From Pseudopedobacter beijingensis (lineage in GTDB: Bacteria; Bacteroidota; Bacteroidia; Sphingobacteriales; Sphingobacteriaceae): a DNA stretch of 64,000 bases. The translations under genes and the position numbers were made by a program. This document shows positions 25,254-33,631 of this stretch, piece by piece; position 1 is the first letter of the stretch, and each line of letters opens with the position of its first letter. The DNA is taken from NCBI RefSeq assembly GCF_042678145.1, contig NZ_JBHUDG010000014.1, positions 1-64,000 of the forward strand, written 5' to 3'. The notes under the pieces were generated by a model. The model did not search any database. It saw only the letters and a program-made list of their open reading frames with translations, and was not told where the DNA came from.

Positions 25254-26636
25254 TTGGCTAAAGTAAAATCAGCATATTTTTGTCAGAGTTGTGGGTACGA
25301 ATCACCAAAATGGTTGGGAAAATGCCCTGCATGCCAGCAATGGAATACTTTTGTTGAGGAGATAACCGAGAAAAAAAGCTCTGGTGTGCCAGACTGGAAA
25401 AGTGATACTTCTTCTATTAAACCCAGGGTTAATAAGCCACAAAAAGTACAGGAAATAACCTATACAGAAGAACAAAGACTGATTACCCCGGACAAAGAAC
25501 TGAACCGGGTTTTAGGCGGGGGAATTGTCAGCGGCTCCCTTATTTTAATTGGAGGAGAACCGGGCATCGGGAAATCAACCCTGATGCTACAGCTGGCACT
25601 TACACTCCCCAAAATAAAAGTATTATACGTTTCCGGAGAAGAAAGCGAGCAACAGATTAAATTACGAGCAGAACGGATTACACCACACCCTTTGTCAGAA
25701 TGTTTTATTTTAACCGAGACTTCTACGCAGAATATATTTAAACAAATTGAGGTTCTAGAGCCCAATATTGTGGTGGTAGACTCTATTCAAACCTTACATT
25801 CTGCACATATCGAGTCTACACCCGGTAGCGTTTCGCAGGTAAGAGAATGTACAGCCGAACTGATGCGATTTGCTAAAGAATCTAATACTCCTGTTTTCTT
25901 AATCGGTCATATCACCAAAGACGGCATGATTGCCGGGCCTAAAATCTTGGAACACATGGTAGACACGGTACTGCAATTTGAAGGCGACCGCCATCACGTT
26001 TATCGTATTTTAAGGGCTATCAAAAACAGGTTCGGATCTTCTGCCGAACTGGGCATTTACGAAATGCAGGGAAACGGATTACGTGAAGTTTCCAATCCTT
26101 CAGAAATATTACTCTCTTTAAGAGAAGAAGCTTTAAGCGGGGTAACCGTATCTGCTACTATGGAAGGAATGCGGCCTATATTAATAGAAACACAGGCTTT
26201 GGTAAGCAACTCTCCCTACGGTACGCCCCAACGGTCTTCTACCGGTTTTGACACGAAGCGGATGAACATGTTGCTGGCCGTATTAGAAAAAAGATGTGGT
26301 TTTAAACTAGGAGCAAAAGACGTTTTTTTAAATATTGCCGGGGGCATAAGAATAGAAGATCCCAGTATAGATCTGGGCTTAATTGCCGCAATTATATCCT
26401 CTCATGAAGATATGCCTATTTCTCATAAAATTTGTTTCGCTGCCGAGGTCGGATTATCAGGAGAAATACGTGCTGTTACACGTATTGAGCAAAGAATTGC
26501 AGAAGCGGAGAAATTAGGCTTCGAACAGATCTTTATTTCCAAGTACAATAAAAAAGGGATAGATTTTGGCAAATACTCGATAAATATTCAACCCGTTTCT
26601 AAAGTAGAAGAGGTTTTTGAATTGCTATTTGGGTAA
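25254..26636 (+). CDS. radA: DNA repair protein RadA (Sms)
   Basis: The 460-aa protein is a branch-migration and strand-exchange helper in recombinational repair. It shows an N-terminal zinc finger (Cys10, Cys13, Cys24, Cys27), a RecA-like ATPase with Walker A 'GGEPGIGKST' (about residues 100-109) and the RadA-specific motif KNRFGS. A C-terminal Lon-like domain of about 150 residues contains 'FLNIAGGIRIEDPSIDLGL'. Length is normal for the family. The start is TTG at 25254, because the family begins with 'MAKVKSAYFCQSCG' and no ATG occurs nearby upstream; this may limit translation. It stands alone, ending at a hairpin. Confidence 0.95.
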   Translation: MAKVKSAYFCQSCGYESPKWLGKCPACQQWNTFVEEITEKKSSGVPDWKSDTSSIKPRVNKPQKVQEITYTEEQRLITPDKELNRVLGGGIVSGSLILIGGEPGIGKSTLMLQLALTLPKIKVLYVSGEESEQQIKLRAERITPHPLSECFILTETSTQNIFKQIEVLEPNIVVVDSIQTLHSAHIESTPGSVSQVRECTAELMRFAKESNTPVFLIGHITKDGMIAGPKILEHMVDTVLQFEGDRHHVYRILRAIKNRFGSSAELGIYEMQGNGLREVSNPSEILLSLREEALSGVTVSATMEGMRPILIETQALVSNSPYGTPQRSSTGFDTKRMNMLLAVLEKRCGFKLGAKDVFLNIAGGIRIEDPSIDLGLIAAIISSHEDMPISHKICFAAEVGLSGEIRAVTRIEQRIAEAEKLGFEQIFISKYNKKGIDFGKYSINIQPVSKVEEVFELLFG

Positions 26637-26661
26637 AGCAATATTTATACCTCAAAAAGAT

Positions 26662-26706
26662 GGATGGTTAATCTTTAAGGAAAACCCCGTTAAGAATTAA
26701 CCATCC
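26662..26706. terminator. Hairpin between radA and a converging lipoprotein gene
   Basis: GGATGGTTAA (26662-26671) pairs with TTAACCATCC (26697-26706), extended by TCTT/AAGA. It lies in the middle of the 85-bp gap between converging stops and probably serves both directions. Confidence 0.65.
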
Positions 26707-26721
26707 AATACTAAAAGATTA

Positions 26722-27525
26722 TTATGGTTCTAATTTAGATGTTCTTTCTATTTCGCCAAAAGTACCTCCAATATTGTTTCCCTGTGGGTCAACCAAAGAT
26801 ATTTTAACATTTAAATCACCAGCCGGAGCACCTTTTATCAAATAAGGAGTCCATGAGTCAACCGTGAAAGTAGTGTCTGCTGCCTGTACATTTACTTTAT
26901 AGTCCTGTGGAGAAATTTTCAGGTTTTTGACATAAAAATCAAGCAACACATTATCTACATCAGCCCCTTTGTATTCTCCTTTAGGGCGACTGTAAAACAA
27001 CATCGGCTCTGTTGGCTCCTCCAGTTTTACGTAGTTTCCGTTTTCATCAATCTTAAATTTCACAAGCACAGATGCATCGGGTGATTTTACAGATAGGTGA
27101 TAAGAACGAGAAAGGAAGCATAAAAGCACATGCTCAGAATTCTTGGCTAAGGTAACCGTATTGGTAGGTTTATAAAGTGCTGCATAAGGCTTGTTGTCCA
27201 TAATAAAATGGATGTGCTGCCCTTCCTTAGAGTTAGCACAATGTTCGGCATGGCCGTCTTCCGTCTGCTTGGTTAACTCGTAATTTTCAACTCCAAAATT
27301 AAAAGTAAGTCTCGTTGAGTCTCCTACAACCTCGGTTTTCACATCTCCCAGCGTTAGCTTTGCATTAGGAAAATCGTCAGATTCATTCAACGCTTCAATA
27401 GTTATTTTTTTTGTCGAGTCGGCGGTATTTTCTTCCGTATGCTTTGTGTTGTTGTTACAGGCGGCAAATGTGCCCATTACAAATACACCGGCAAACAAGA
27501 AAACCCCTTTAGTTAAATTTTTCAT
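26722..27525 (-). CDS. Lipoprotein of unknown function
   Basis: From the ATG at 27525 the product is 267 aa with a lipoprotein signal (MKNLTKGVFLFAGVFVMGTF-AAC). A Thr/Asn/Glu-rich linker and a domain of about 220 residues follow. That domain has 'GHAEHCANSKEGQHIHFIMD', 'LLCFLSRSYHLSVK' and 'VLVKFKIDENGNYVKLEEP' stretches and no catalytic motif I know. The His/Cys-rich segment near residue 90 may bind metal or be structural. It is anchored in the inner or outer membrane. The upstream ATG at 27561 adds only a non-signal peptide and is rejected. The gap before it (to 27976) holds its promoter but nothing else I can name. Confidence 0.75.
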   Translation of the reverse strand: MKNLTKGVFLFAGVFVMGTFAACNNNTKHTEENTADSTKKITIEALNESDDFPNAKLTLGDVKTEVVGDSTRLTFNFGVENYELTKQTEDGHAEHCANSKEGQHIHFIMDNKPYAALYKPTNTVTLAKNSEHVLLCFLSRSYHLSVKSPDASVLVKFKIDENGNYVKLEEPTEPMLFYSRPKGEYKGADVDNVLLDFYVKNLKISPQDYKVNVQAADTTFTVDSWTPYLIKGAPAGDLNVKISLVDPQGNNIGGTFGEIERTSKLEP

Positions 27526-27976
27526 TGATTTTGTTTTAGAGATTATTGATGTTTGTAACAAAAGTACGCATTTTTATTTTTCTGATATTCTTAAGTCCCT
27601 TATAATGTGGATGAAAATACTTTTTAGAAAAATTCCTTTCACACAGATTGTATATAAGAACTGCTATCATCAAAATAAAACTGCTTATATCGTTATTCAG
27701 TATAAAACCATAAAAATTATGCCCATCTTTGTATAATATTTATGGGATTAATTACTCCAAAACAGAAATTGATTAAAAACCCAAAAGTTTTAAGATCAGA
27801 TTTCAACAAAATACACCACTACAAATCAAGCTATTACACGTTTGTATCAACAATGTTGAAAACTAAATTCTTTTTTTTAAACATTAATATTATAATTTGA
27901 ATGTAAATCTTTTCACAGAAAGATTGGTGGTCAAATTTTTTGTTGGGAAATACGTTCACATTTAGAGCAGACGAAT
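27526..27976. other. Non-coding gap of 451 bp between divergent genes
   Basis: This AT-rich spacer lies between the lipoprotein gene (minus) and the TPR gene (plus). It must hold both promoters. No hairpin, RNA gene or other clear motif stands out. Confidence 0.5.
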
Positions 27977-29383
27977 ATGGAAGAAGACGATTTTGAGTTT
28001 GAATTTTCTGAAGACCCGAAACAATCGGTTGAACGTTTTGAAGAGATGGTTCGCAATAAGGATCAGTACTTCTTTGATGCCCACGTTTTCGAAAATATCA
28101 TTGATTATTACATTGAAAAAAACGATCCGGTAAAGGCTTTACAGGTTATAGATTATGCTGTAGCCCAGCACCCTTTTGTGGTTGCTTTTTTGTTAAAAGA
28201 GGCTCAGCTTTATCTGGTTACAAACAATTTACCTGCGGCCTTTGAGTCGTTGGAAAAGGCAGAACTGTTAGAGCCTTCTGAAGCGGACATTTTTGTATTA
28301 AGGGCCAGTATTTACGAAGTCTTAGAACGCCATGATGACGCCTTGGAATGCTTATTTAAGGCTCTGGAAATGGCAGACGAGGCAGATGAGATTTTAATGC
28401 AGATAGCCTACGCTTATCAGGGGATGGGTGATTATGAAGAAGCTATTTCTTATCTGAAACGCTGTCTGGAAAGTAATATGGAAAATCAGGACGCTTTATA
28501 CGAACTGGCTTTTTGTTATGACGTTTTAGACAGACAGGAAGAAAGTATACAGTTTTACGAACAGTATATAGATAGCGACCCTTATTCTTTTGCCGCATGG
28601 TATAACCTGGGCAATGCTTACCATAAAATAGAACTTCACGAAAAAGCCATAGACGCTTATGACTATGCTATTCTGATTAAAGAAAACTTTTCATCGGCAT
28701 ATTTCAATAAGGGCAATTCTTTGGTACAGTTAGAAAAGTACGAAGAAGCCATTGAGGCCTATAAACAAACATTTGAGTTTGAACCACCTCATGCACAAAC
28801 TTATTGTGCCATTGGAGAATGTTACGAAAAGCTCGAAAAAATGGACGAGGCTCGCTCCTATTACAAAAAATCTGTAAAACTGGATAGCGACCTTGCCGAT
28901 GCATGGTACGGAATAGGTGTAACCCTTGATTTTGAAGGGCGCTACTTCGAATCGTTGCATTACTATAAAAAAGCACTAAAATTTGATAGCGAAAACCCGG
29001 ATTACTGGTTTGCCATGGCAGACGCCTATTATAAGCTGAAAAAGTTGGACGAGTCTGAAAAAGCGTATGAAAAGGTAGTAGAACTTAATCCGCTGGACAT
29101 TGAGGCCTGGTTAGACTTCTCTTCCGTTGCCTTTGAGCAGGAAAACCTTAAAAAATGTATAGAGATTATTGCCGAAGGCATAAAAAACAATCCCGAATCT
29201 GCAGAGCTATATTATCGCTTTGTAGCTTATTTGTTTGCCGATGGCCAATACAACGAAGCATTATTGCAGTTACAAAAAGCGCTGAATACAGATATAGACA
29301 AGCATTACCTGCTTTTCGAATACCTGCCCCAGCTCCAAAACAATAAAGTAATAGTAGACATTATCAATAGATTCCGCAGCTAA
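27977..29383 (+). CDS. Tetratricopeptide repeat protein
   Basis: This 468-aa soluble protein is almost entirely TPR units (at least ten, about residues 40-450). Typical repeats are 'ALYELAFCYDVLDRQEESIQ', 'SAYFNKGNSLVQLEKYEEAI' and 'AWYGIGVTLDFEGRYFESLH'. The N-terminal 30 residues are strongly acidic. It lacks a signal peptide and so probably is a cytosolic scaffold. It is followed by a strong terminator (29400-29438), and the next gene starts 72 bp after its stop. No enzymatic function is visible; similar proteins sit near ComA-like genes in Bacteroidota as far as I recall. Confidence 0.9.
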   Translation: MEEDDFEFEFSEDPKQSVERFEEMVRNKDQYFFDAHVFENIIDYYIEKNDPVKALQVIDYAVAQHPFVVAFLLKEAQLYLVTNNLPAAFESLEKAELLEPSEADIFVLRASIYEVLERHDDALECLFKALEMADEADEILMQIAYAYQGMGDYEEAISYLKRCLESNMENQDALYELAFCYDVLDRQEESIQFYEQYIDSDPYSFAAWYNLGNAYHKIELHEKAIDAYDYAILIKENFSSAYFNKGNSLVQLEKYEEAIEAYKQTFEFEPPHAQTYCAIGECYEKLEKMDEARSYYKKSVKLDSDLADAWYGIGVTLDFEGRYFESLHYYKKALKFDSENPDYWFAMADAYYKLKKLDESEKAYEKVVELNPLDIEAWLDFSSVAFEQENLKKCIEIIAEGIKNNPESAELYYRFVAYLFADGQYNEALLQLQKALNTDIDKHYLLFEYLPQLQNNKVIVDIINRFRS

Positions 29384-29399
29384 AACTTCTTAAAAAGAA

Positions 29400-29438
29400 T
29401 CAAAATCAATGTTATGATTGAGTTTTGGTTTTTTTTTT
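29400..29438 (+). terminator. Rho-independent terminator after the TPR gene
   Basis: CAAAATCAAT (29401-29410) pairs with ATTGAGTTTTG (29417-29427, one bulge) and is followed by a run of ten T. It separates the TPR gene from the ComA-like gene cluster. Confidence 0.75.
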
Positions 29439-29455
29439 GAACTTTTGCAAAAGTT

Positions 29456-30226
29456 ATGAGTTTAAATTACATACTACAGGATATACCCGAGCGTACATTA
29501 AAACCAAGAACCAACGGTTTAACCATGGTGATGGACAAAGGCCTCAGCCTTCGTCAGGTAGAAGACTTCTTAGAAGTAGCGGGCATTCACACAGATATCG
29601 TAAAATTAGGATGGGCAACTTCATACGTTACACCAAACCTGAAAGAAAAGTTAAAACTTTATAAAGAGGCCGGCATTCCTGTATACTTTGGAGGAACGCT
29701 ATTCGAAGCTTTTGTCATAAGAAATCAGTTTGATGATTACAGAAGAACTTTGGACACCTTTGGAATGGAATACGCAGAAGTTTCTGATGGTTCTATTGAA
29801 ATACCTCACGAGGAAAAATGTGAGTTCATCAGTAAATTGAGCAAACAGGTAACTGTTATTTCCGAAGTAGGCTCTAAAGATGCTACCAAAATATTTGCGC
29901 CATACAAATGGATCAAATTAATGCAGGCAGAAATTGATGCCGGGTCATGGAAAGTAATTGCAGAAGCCAGAGAAGGTGGAAATGTGGGAATATACAGAGA
30001 TTCAGGAGAAGTGAGACAAGGCCTGGTTGACGAAATACTAACCCAAATCCCTGAAGAAAAAATTATCTGGGAAGCGCCGCAAAAAGCACAACAAGTGTGG
30101 TTTATAGAGTTAATAGGCACAAATGTAAATCTTGGAAATATAGCTCCGGCAGAAGTTATCCCGTTAGAAACCATTAGATTGGGATTAAGGGGCGACACTT
30201 TTAACCATTTCCTGAATAAGAAATAA
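29456..30226 (+). CDS. Phosphosulfolactate synthase family protein (ComA-like)
   Basis: The 256-aa protein matches the ComA family, which joins phosphoenolpyruvate and sulfite to make phosphosulfolactate, the first step of archaeal coenzyme M synthesis. It has a TIM-barrel-like order with 'RTNGLTMVMDKGLSLRQVED', 'IVKLGWATSY', 'YFGGTLFEAF', 'VISEVGSKD', 'EAREGGNVGIYRDSG' and 'IPLETIRLGLRGDTF' near the C-terminus. Bacteroidota do not make coenzyme M. Its role may be in a sulfonate pathway (for example sulfolactate, or sulfonolipid head groups), which is inference. It starts a tight plus-strand run with aroE (27 bp gap) and gldD. Confidence 0.88.
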   Translation: MSLNYILQDIPERTLKPRTNGLTMVMDKGLSLRQVEDFLEVAGIHTDIVKLGWATSYVTPNLKEKLKLYKEAGIPVYFGGTLFEAFVIRNQFDDYRRTLDTFGMEYAEVSDGSIEIPHEEKCEFISKLSKQVTVISEVGSKDATKIFAPYKWIKLMQAEIDAGSWKVIAEAREGGNVGIYRDSGEVRQGLVDEILTQIPEEKIIWEAPQKAQQVWFIELIGTNVNLGNIAPAEVIPLETIRLGLRGDTFNHFLNKK

Positions 30227-30253
30227 AATAAGCTTTAGCTTACGCAGTATCTG

Positions 30254-31000
30254 ATGAAAGAGTTTGGATTAATAGGGTTTCCGTTAGGGCACTCGTTCTC
30301 TGAAAAATATTTTACAGAAAAGTTCGAAAAATTAGGTCTTAAAGACCATAGCTACAAACTATTCCCCATAGAACATATACCCGATGGTTTTCCAAAGCTG
30401 TTGCAGGACAACCCGGGTTTAAATGGAATAAACGTTACTATACCTCATAAAATAGAGGTTCTTGATTTTTTGGATGATATTGACGAAGCCGCCAAGGCCA
30501 TTGGTGCAGTAAATTGTATAAAAATAACGATAACAGATGGTAAAAGGCATTTAAAAGGATACAATACCGACGTTTACGGTTTTGAAAACTCTTTAAAACC
30601 TATGTTAGAACCATTCCATAAACAAGCGCTTGTATTAGGGAATGGCGGGGCAGCCAAAGCTGTAAAATACGTACTTGAAAAATTAGGTATTCCATATAAA
30701 TCAGTTTCCCGTACGCCCTCATCAGAGATGTTGTCTTACGCAGATCTGAACGAAAAAACACTTTCAGCATACCAGATTATCATCAATACCAGTCCAGTGG
30801 GTACCTATCCCAAAGCAGAAGAAGCTCCGGATTTACCGTATGAGTTTATAACAGACCAGCACCTGCTGTATGATCTGGTATATAATCCGGCAGAAACCGT
30901 ATTTTTAGCCCATGGCAAAAGAAAAGGAGCCAAAACAAAAAATGGCTACGAAATGCTGGAATTACAAGCCGAAAAGTCCTGGGATATCTGGAATGAATAA
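30254..31000 (+). CDS. aroE: Shikimate dehydrogenase
   Basis: This 248-aa enzyme of aromatic amino-acid synthesis reduces 3-dehydroshikimate to shikimate with NADPH. N-terminal substrate motifs are 'LIGFPLGHSFSEKYF' and 'GINVTIPHKIEVLDFLDDI' with the catalytic Lys. The Rossmann part has 'ALVLGNGGAAKAVKYVLEKL', the C-terminal helix has 'NTSPVGTYP', and 'YDLVYNPAETVFL' follows. Length is on the short side for AroE (about 270), as in many Bacteroidota. It is cytosolic. It lies between the ComA-like gene and gldD, a frequent arrangement in this phylum as I recall. Confidence 0.94.
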   Translation: MKEFGLIGFPLGHSFSEKYFTEKFEKLGLKDHSYKLFPIEHIPDGFPKLLQDNPGLNGINVTIPHKIEVLDFLDDIDEAAKAIGAVNCIKITITDGKRHLKGYNTDVYGFENSLKPMLEPFHKQALVLGNGGAAKAVKYVLEKLGIPYKSVSRTPSSEMLSYADLNEKTLSAYQIIINTSPVGTYPKAEEAPDLPYEFITDQHLLYDLVYNPAETVFLAHGKRKGAKTKNGYEMLELQAEKSWDIWNE

Positions 31001-31039
31001 ATGCAATGATTTAAGAAACTAAACGTTAAAACTATCCGA

Positions 31040-31615
31040 ATGAGAGCGTTTTTATATATACTTTGTTTTTGTTTGGGTTTAGTTTCTTGTACAAACGAAG
31101 GTTATGCTCCTAAGCCCAGAGGATATTTCCGTATAGAATTTCCTGAAAAAGAATACCAGCGGTTTAATAACCAAACACCTTATTCTTTTGATTATCCTTT
31201 ATACGCCAAAATGTACCCGGATAGCTCAAGAGATGCCAAAAAAAACTGGTACAACCTTACATTTCCGGCATTTAATGCCCGTTTACATATCAGTTATTAC
31301 GATGTAATATCCCGAAAAGAACTGGAGCAATTAACCGAAGACTCCAGAAAACTAGCATTTAAACATACAGTTAAAGCTACAGGAATAGACGAAGCGCTTA
31401 TCAGAAACGATGAAAAGAAAATCTATGGCGTTTATTACACCATAGACGGCAATACCGCTTCATTACTGCAGTTTTACTTAACAGATAGTACCAAACATTA
31501 CCTGAGAGGTGCATTGTATTTTAACGAAAAACCTAAATTTGATTCTATACAACCTGTAGCCGAGTTTATTAAAAAAGATATTGATAAACTCATAGCTTCA
31601 TTTGAGTGGAAATAA
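31040..31615 (+). CDS. gldD: Gliding motility lipoprotein GldD
   Basis: This 191-aa lipoprotein has a lipobox in 'CFCLGLVSC' (about residues 10-18), then the GldD-specific 'YAPKPRGYFRIEFPEKEYQ', 'PYSFDYPLYAKMYPDS' and 'NWYNLTFPAFNARLHISYYD'. In Flavobacterium johnsoniae GldD is required for gliding and type IX secretion function. Non-gliding relatives keep it, presumably for secretion. It sits in the envelope. It follows aroE by 39 bp, in the same transcription unit. The T9SS-sorted BspA protein in this window is a plausible client of the pathway. Confidence 0.9.
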   Translation: MRAFLYILCFCLGLVSCTNEGYAPKPRGYFRIEFPEKEYQRFNNQTPYSFDYPLYAKMYPDSSRDAKKNWYNLTFPAFNARLHISYYDVISRKELEQLTEDSRKLAFKHTVKATGIDEALIRNDEKKIYGVYYTIDGNTASLLQFYLTDSTKHYLRGALYFNEKPKFDSIQPVAEFIKKDIDKLIASFEWK

Positions 31616-31629
31616 AAACAACCTAAAAC

Positions 31630-32958
31630 ATGAAAAAAACGCTTTCTGTCTTGTTTTTCCTGCTAATCATCGGAAAAACAACTTTTTCACAAGGATTTTT
31701 TACTTACATAGATCTGTCTACCCATTTTTTTGAAACACTGAACGAAGGTAAGTTTGCAGATGCACAGGCTTTTTTTGATGCCAGTGCACAAGAAAAAGTA
31801 ACGCCCCAGACATTGGAAAACATGTGGAAGCAGATTACGGCACAATTAGGTGCTTACGAGTCTATAAATGGTGCTCAAAACAAAAGCCAGAACGACCTTC
31901 AGTCTGTTATATTAGACTGCAAGTTCAAGCGTGACTCGCAACCTTTCCAATTTATATTCAATAAAGAGAATAAAATGGTTGGTTTCTTTATTGTTCCAAA
32001 AATGAACGTTCCGCAATACAAACCAGCGGCATACACAGACACAACATCATTCAAAGAATCGTTTATAACCATTAAATCAGGCGAATTTGATTTACCCGGC
32101 ATGCTTACTTTACCCAAAAAAGGAGAAAAATTTCCGCTGGTAATATTTGTTCATGGCTCGGGCCCTTCAGATATGGATGAGACCGTGGGTCAGAATAAAC
32201 CATTTAAAGATTTAGCCGCCGGTTTTGCGGGTAAGGGAATTGCCTCTATCAGGTATGTAAAAAGAACCATGTTGTATCCACAATCGTTTAATGATAAAGC
32301 TTATACTTTAAAAGAAGAAGTTACAGACGATCTGGAGCAGGTTATAACCTATGCACAGTCTCTACCAGAAATAGACCAGAGTAAAATATATATCTTTGGT
32401 CATAGTTTAGGCGGAATGATTGCACCTAAGGTAGCCGCTAAAAATACGGCTTTAAAAGGTATTATAATTGCCGCTGCGCCTGCCAGAACTTTTAACACAG
32501 TTTTTACTGAACAACTAGAGTATCTGAAATCCAAATCACAGGACACCAGTGCCGCTTCTAAAAAAGCTTTTGAAGATGCCATCAAAGAATCTAAGCAAGC
32601 ATCGGCATTAAAGCCCAACACCCTAAAACCCGATTCACTTATTAACGGGCTGCCTGTTTCGTACCTGCTAGACATTAATTCGCTCAATCAGGTGGCTACG
32701 GCAAAGAAACTAAATACCAGAATAATGGTTATACAGGGAGGTAACGATTACCAATCTACTACCGCTGATTACCAGCTATGGAATACGGCTTTAAAAAACA
32801 AAAAGAACGTAACTTTAAAGCTTTACCCAATGCTGAATCATTTATTTAGTTTTGTAAACGAAAAGGGAACAGGAATGCAATACCAACAACCGGGAAATGT
32901 AGACGAGGTTGTGGTAAATGATGTTTCTGATTGGATTTTAGAGAATAAAGACAAATAA
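31630..32958 (+). CDS. Exported alpha/beta hydrolase with N-terminal DUF3887-like domain
   Basis: The 442-aa protein has a signal peptide (to about residue 21, 'TTFSQ'). A DUF3887-like domain follows in residues 25-120 ('EGKFADAQAFFDASAQEKVT', 'SVILDCKFK'). From about residue 145 there is an alpha/beta hydrolase: 'FPLVIFVHGSGPSDMDETVG', the nucleophile elbow GHSLGG, 'VIQGGNDYQ' before the acid and a late His in 'YPMLNHLF'. It is probably periplasmic, and the substrate is unknown. Its stop codon is 9 bp before the MBL-hydrolase start, suggesting one transcript with gldD upstream. Confidence 0.88.
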   Translation: MKKTLSVLFFLLIIGKTTFSQGFFTYIDLSTHFFETLNEGKFADAQAFFDASAQEKVTPQTLENMWKQITAQLGAYESINGAQNKSQNDLQSVILDCKFKRDSQPFQFIFNKENKMVGFFIVPKMNVPQYKPAAYTDTTSFKESFITIKSGEFDLPGMLTLPKKGEKFPLVIFVHGSGPSDMDETVGQNKPFKDLAAGFAGKGIASIRYVKRTMLYPQSFNDKAYTLKEEVTDDLEQVITYAQSLPEIDQSKIYIFGHSLGGMIAPKVAAKNTALKGIIIAAAPARTFNTVFTEQLEYLKSKSQDTSAASKKAFEDAIKESKQASALKPNTLKPDSLINGLPVSYLLDINSLNQVATAKKLNTRIMVIQGGNDYQSTTADYQLWNTALKNKKNVTLKLYPMLNHLFSFVNEKGTGMQYQQPGNVDEVVVNDVSDWILENKDK

Positions 32959-32967
32959 TTGAAATTT

Positions 32968-33612
32968 ATGGGCATGCAACTGAAGCAATTTGTAAACAAT
33001 CCGTATAGCGAAAACACCTACATTCTATCTGACGAAACAGGAGAATGTGTGATTATAGACCCCGGAATGTACGATGCAAAAGAACAAAACCAGCTTGTTT
33101 CTTATATCAAAGACAATAATCTTAAGCCGGTGTTGCTGCTTAATACGCATTGCCATATAGACCACGTTTTAGGCAATAAATTTATTTACGATCAATTTGG
33201 TCTTAAACCTCGTTTTCATAAAGGCGAGCTTCCCTTATTACAAGCAGTTCCGTCTTATGCGCCACAACAAGGTTTTCATTACGAGCTATCTCCGGAACCG
33301 GAAGTATTTTTAGAAGAAAACGGAAAAATAAACTTCGGTAACAGTCAGCTCGATATTATTTTTGCTCCCGGTCACTCTCCTGCCCATGTTTGTTTCTATA
33401 ATAAAGAGGCCAATATGCTTATAGGTGGCGATGTTTTATTTTATGGAAGCATTGGCCGTACAGATTTACCCGGTGGCAATTTCGAAACGCTTATCAATAG
33501 CATAAAAAACAATTTATTTGTATTGCCAGACCAAACAGAGGTTTTTCCAGGGCATGGTCCATCAACCACTATTGAGCATGAAAAACGGTATAATCCTTTT
33601 TTAAAGTCTTAA
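32968..33612 (+). CDS. MBL-fold metallo-hydrolase (YcbL/glyoxalase II-like)
   Basis: This protein of about 214 aa is a metallo-beta-lactamase-fold hydrolase. The metal-binding motif is 'LLNTHCHIDHVLGN' (HxHxDH), with further ligands in 'IFAPGHSPAHVCFY', 'IGGDVLFYGSIGRTDLPGGN' and 'VFPGHGPST'. Such YcbL-type enzymes hydrolyse thioesters such as S-lactoylglutathione analogues, although many have unknown substrates. It is cytosolic. I chose the ATG at 32968 rather than the TTG at 32959 that abuts the upstream stop. The downstream ABC permease follows after 19 bp. Confidence 0.92.
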   Translation: MGMQLKQFVNNPYSENTYILSDETGECVIIDPGMYDAKEQNQLVSYIKDNNLKPVLLLNTHCHIDHVLGNKFIYDQFGLKPRFHKGELPLLQAVPSYAPQQGFHYELSPEPEVFLEENGKINFGNSQLDIIFAPGHSPAHVCFYNKEANMLIGGDVLFYGSIGRTDLPGGNFETLINSIKNNLFVLPDQTEVFPGHGPSTTIEHEKRYNPFLKS

Positions 33613-33631
33613 TTTTAAACTTTTAAAAACA

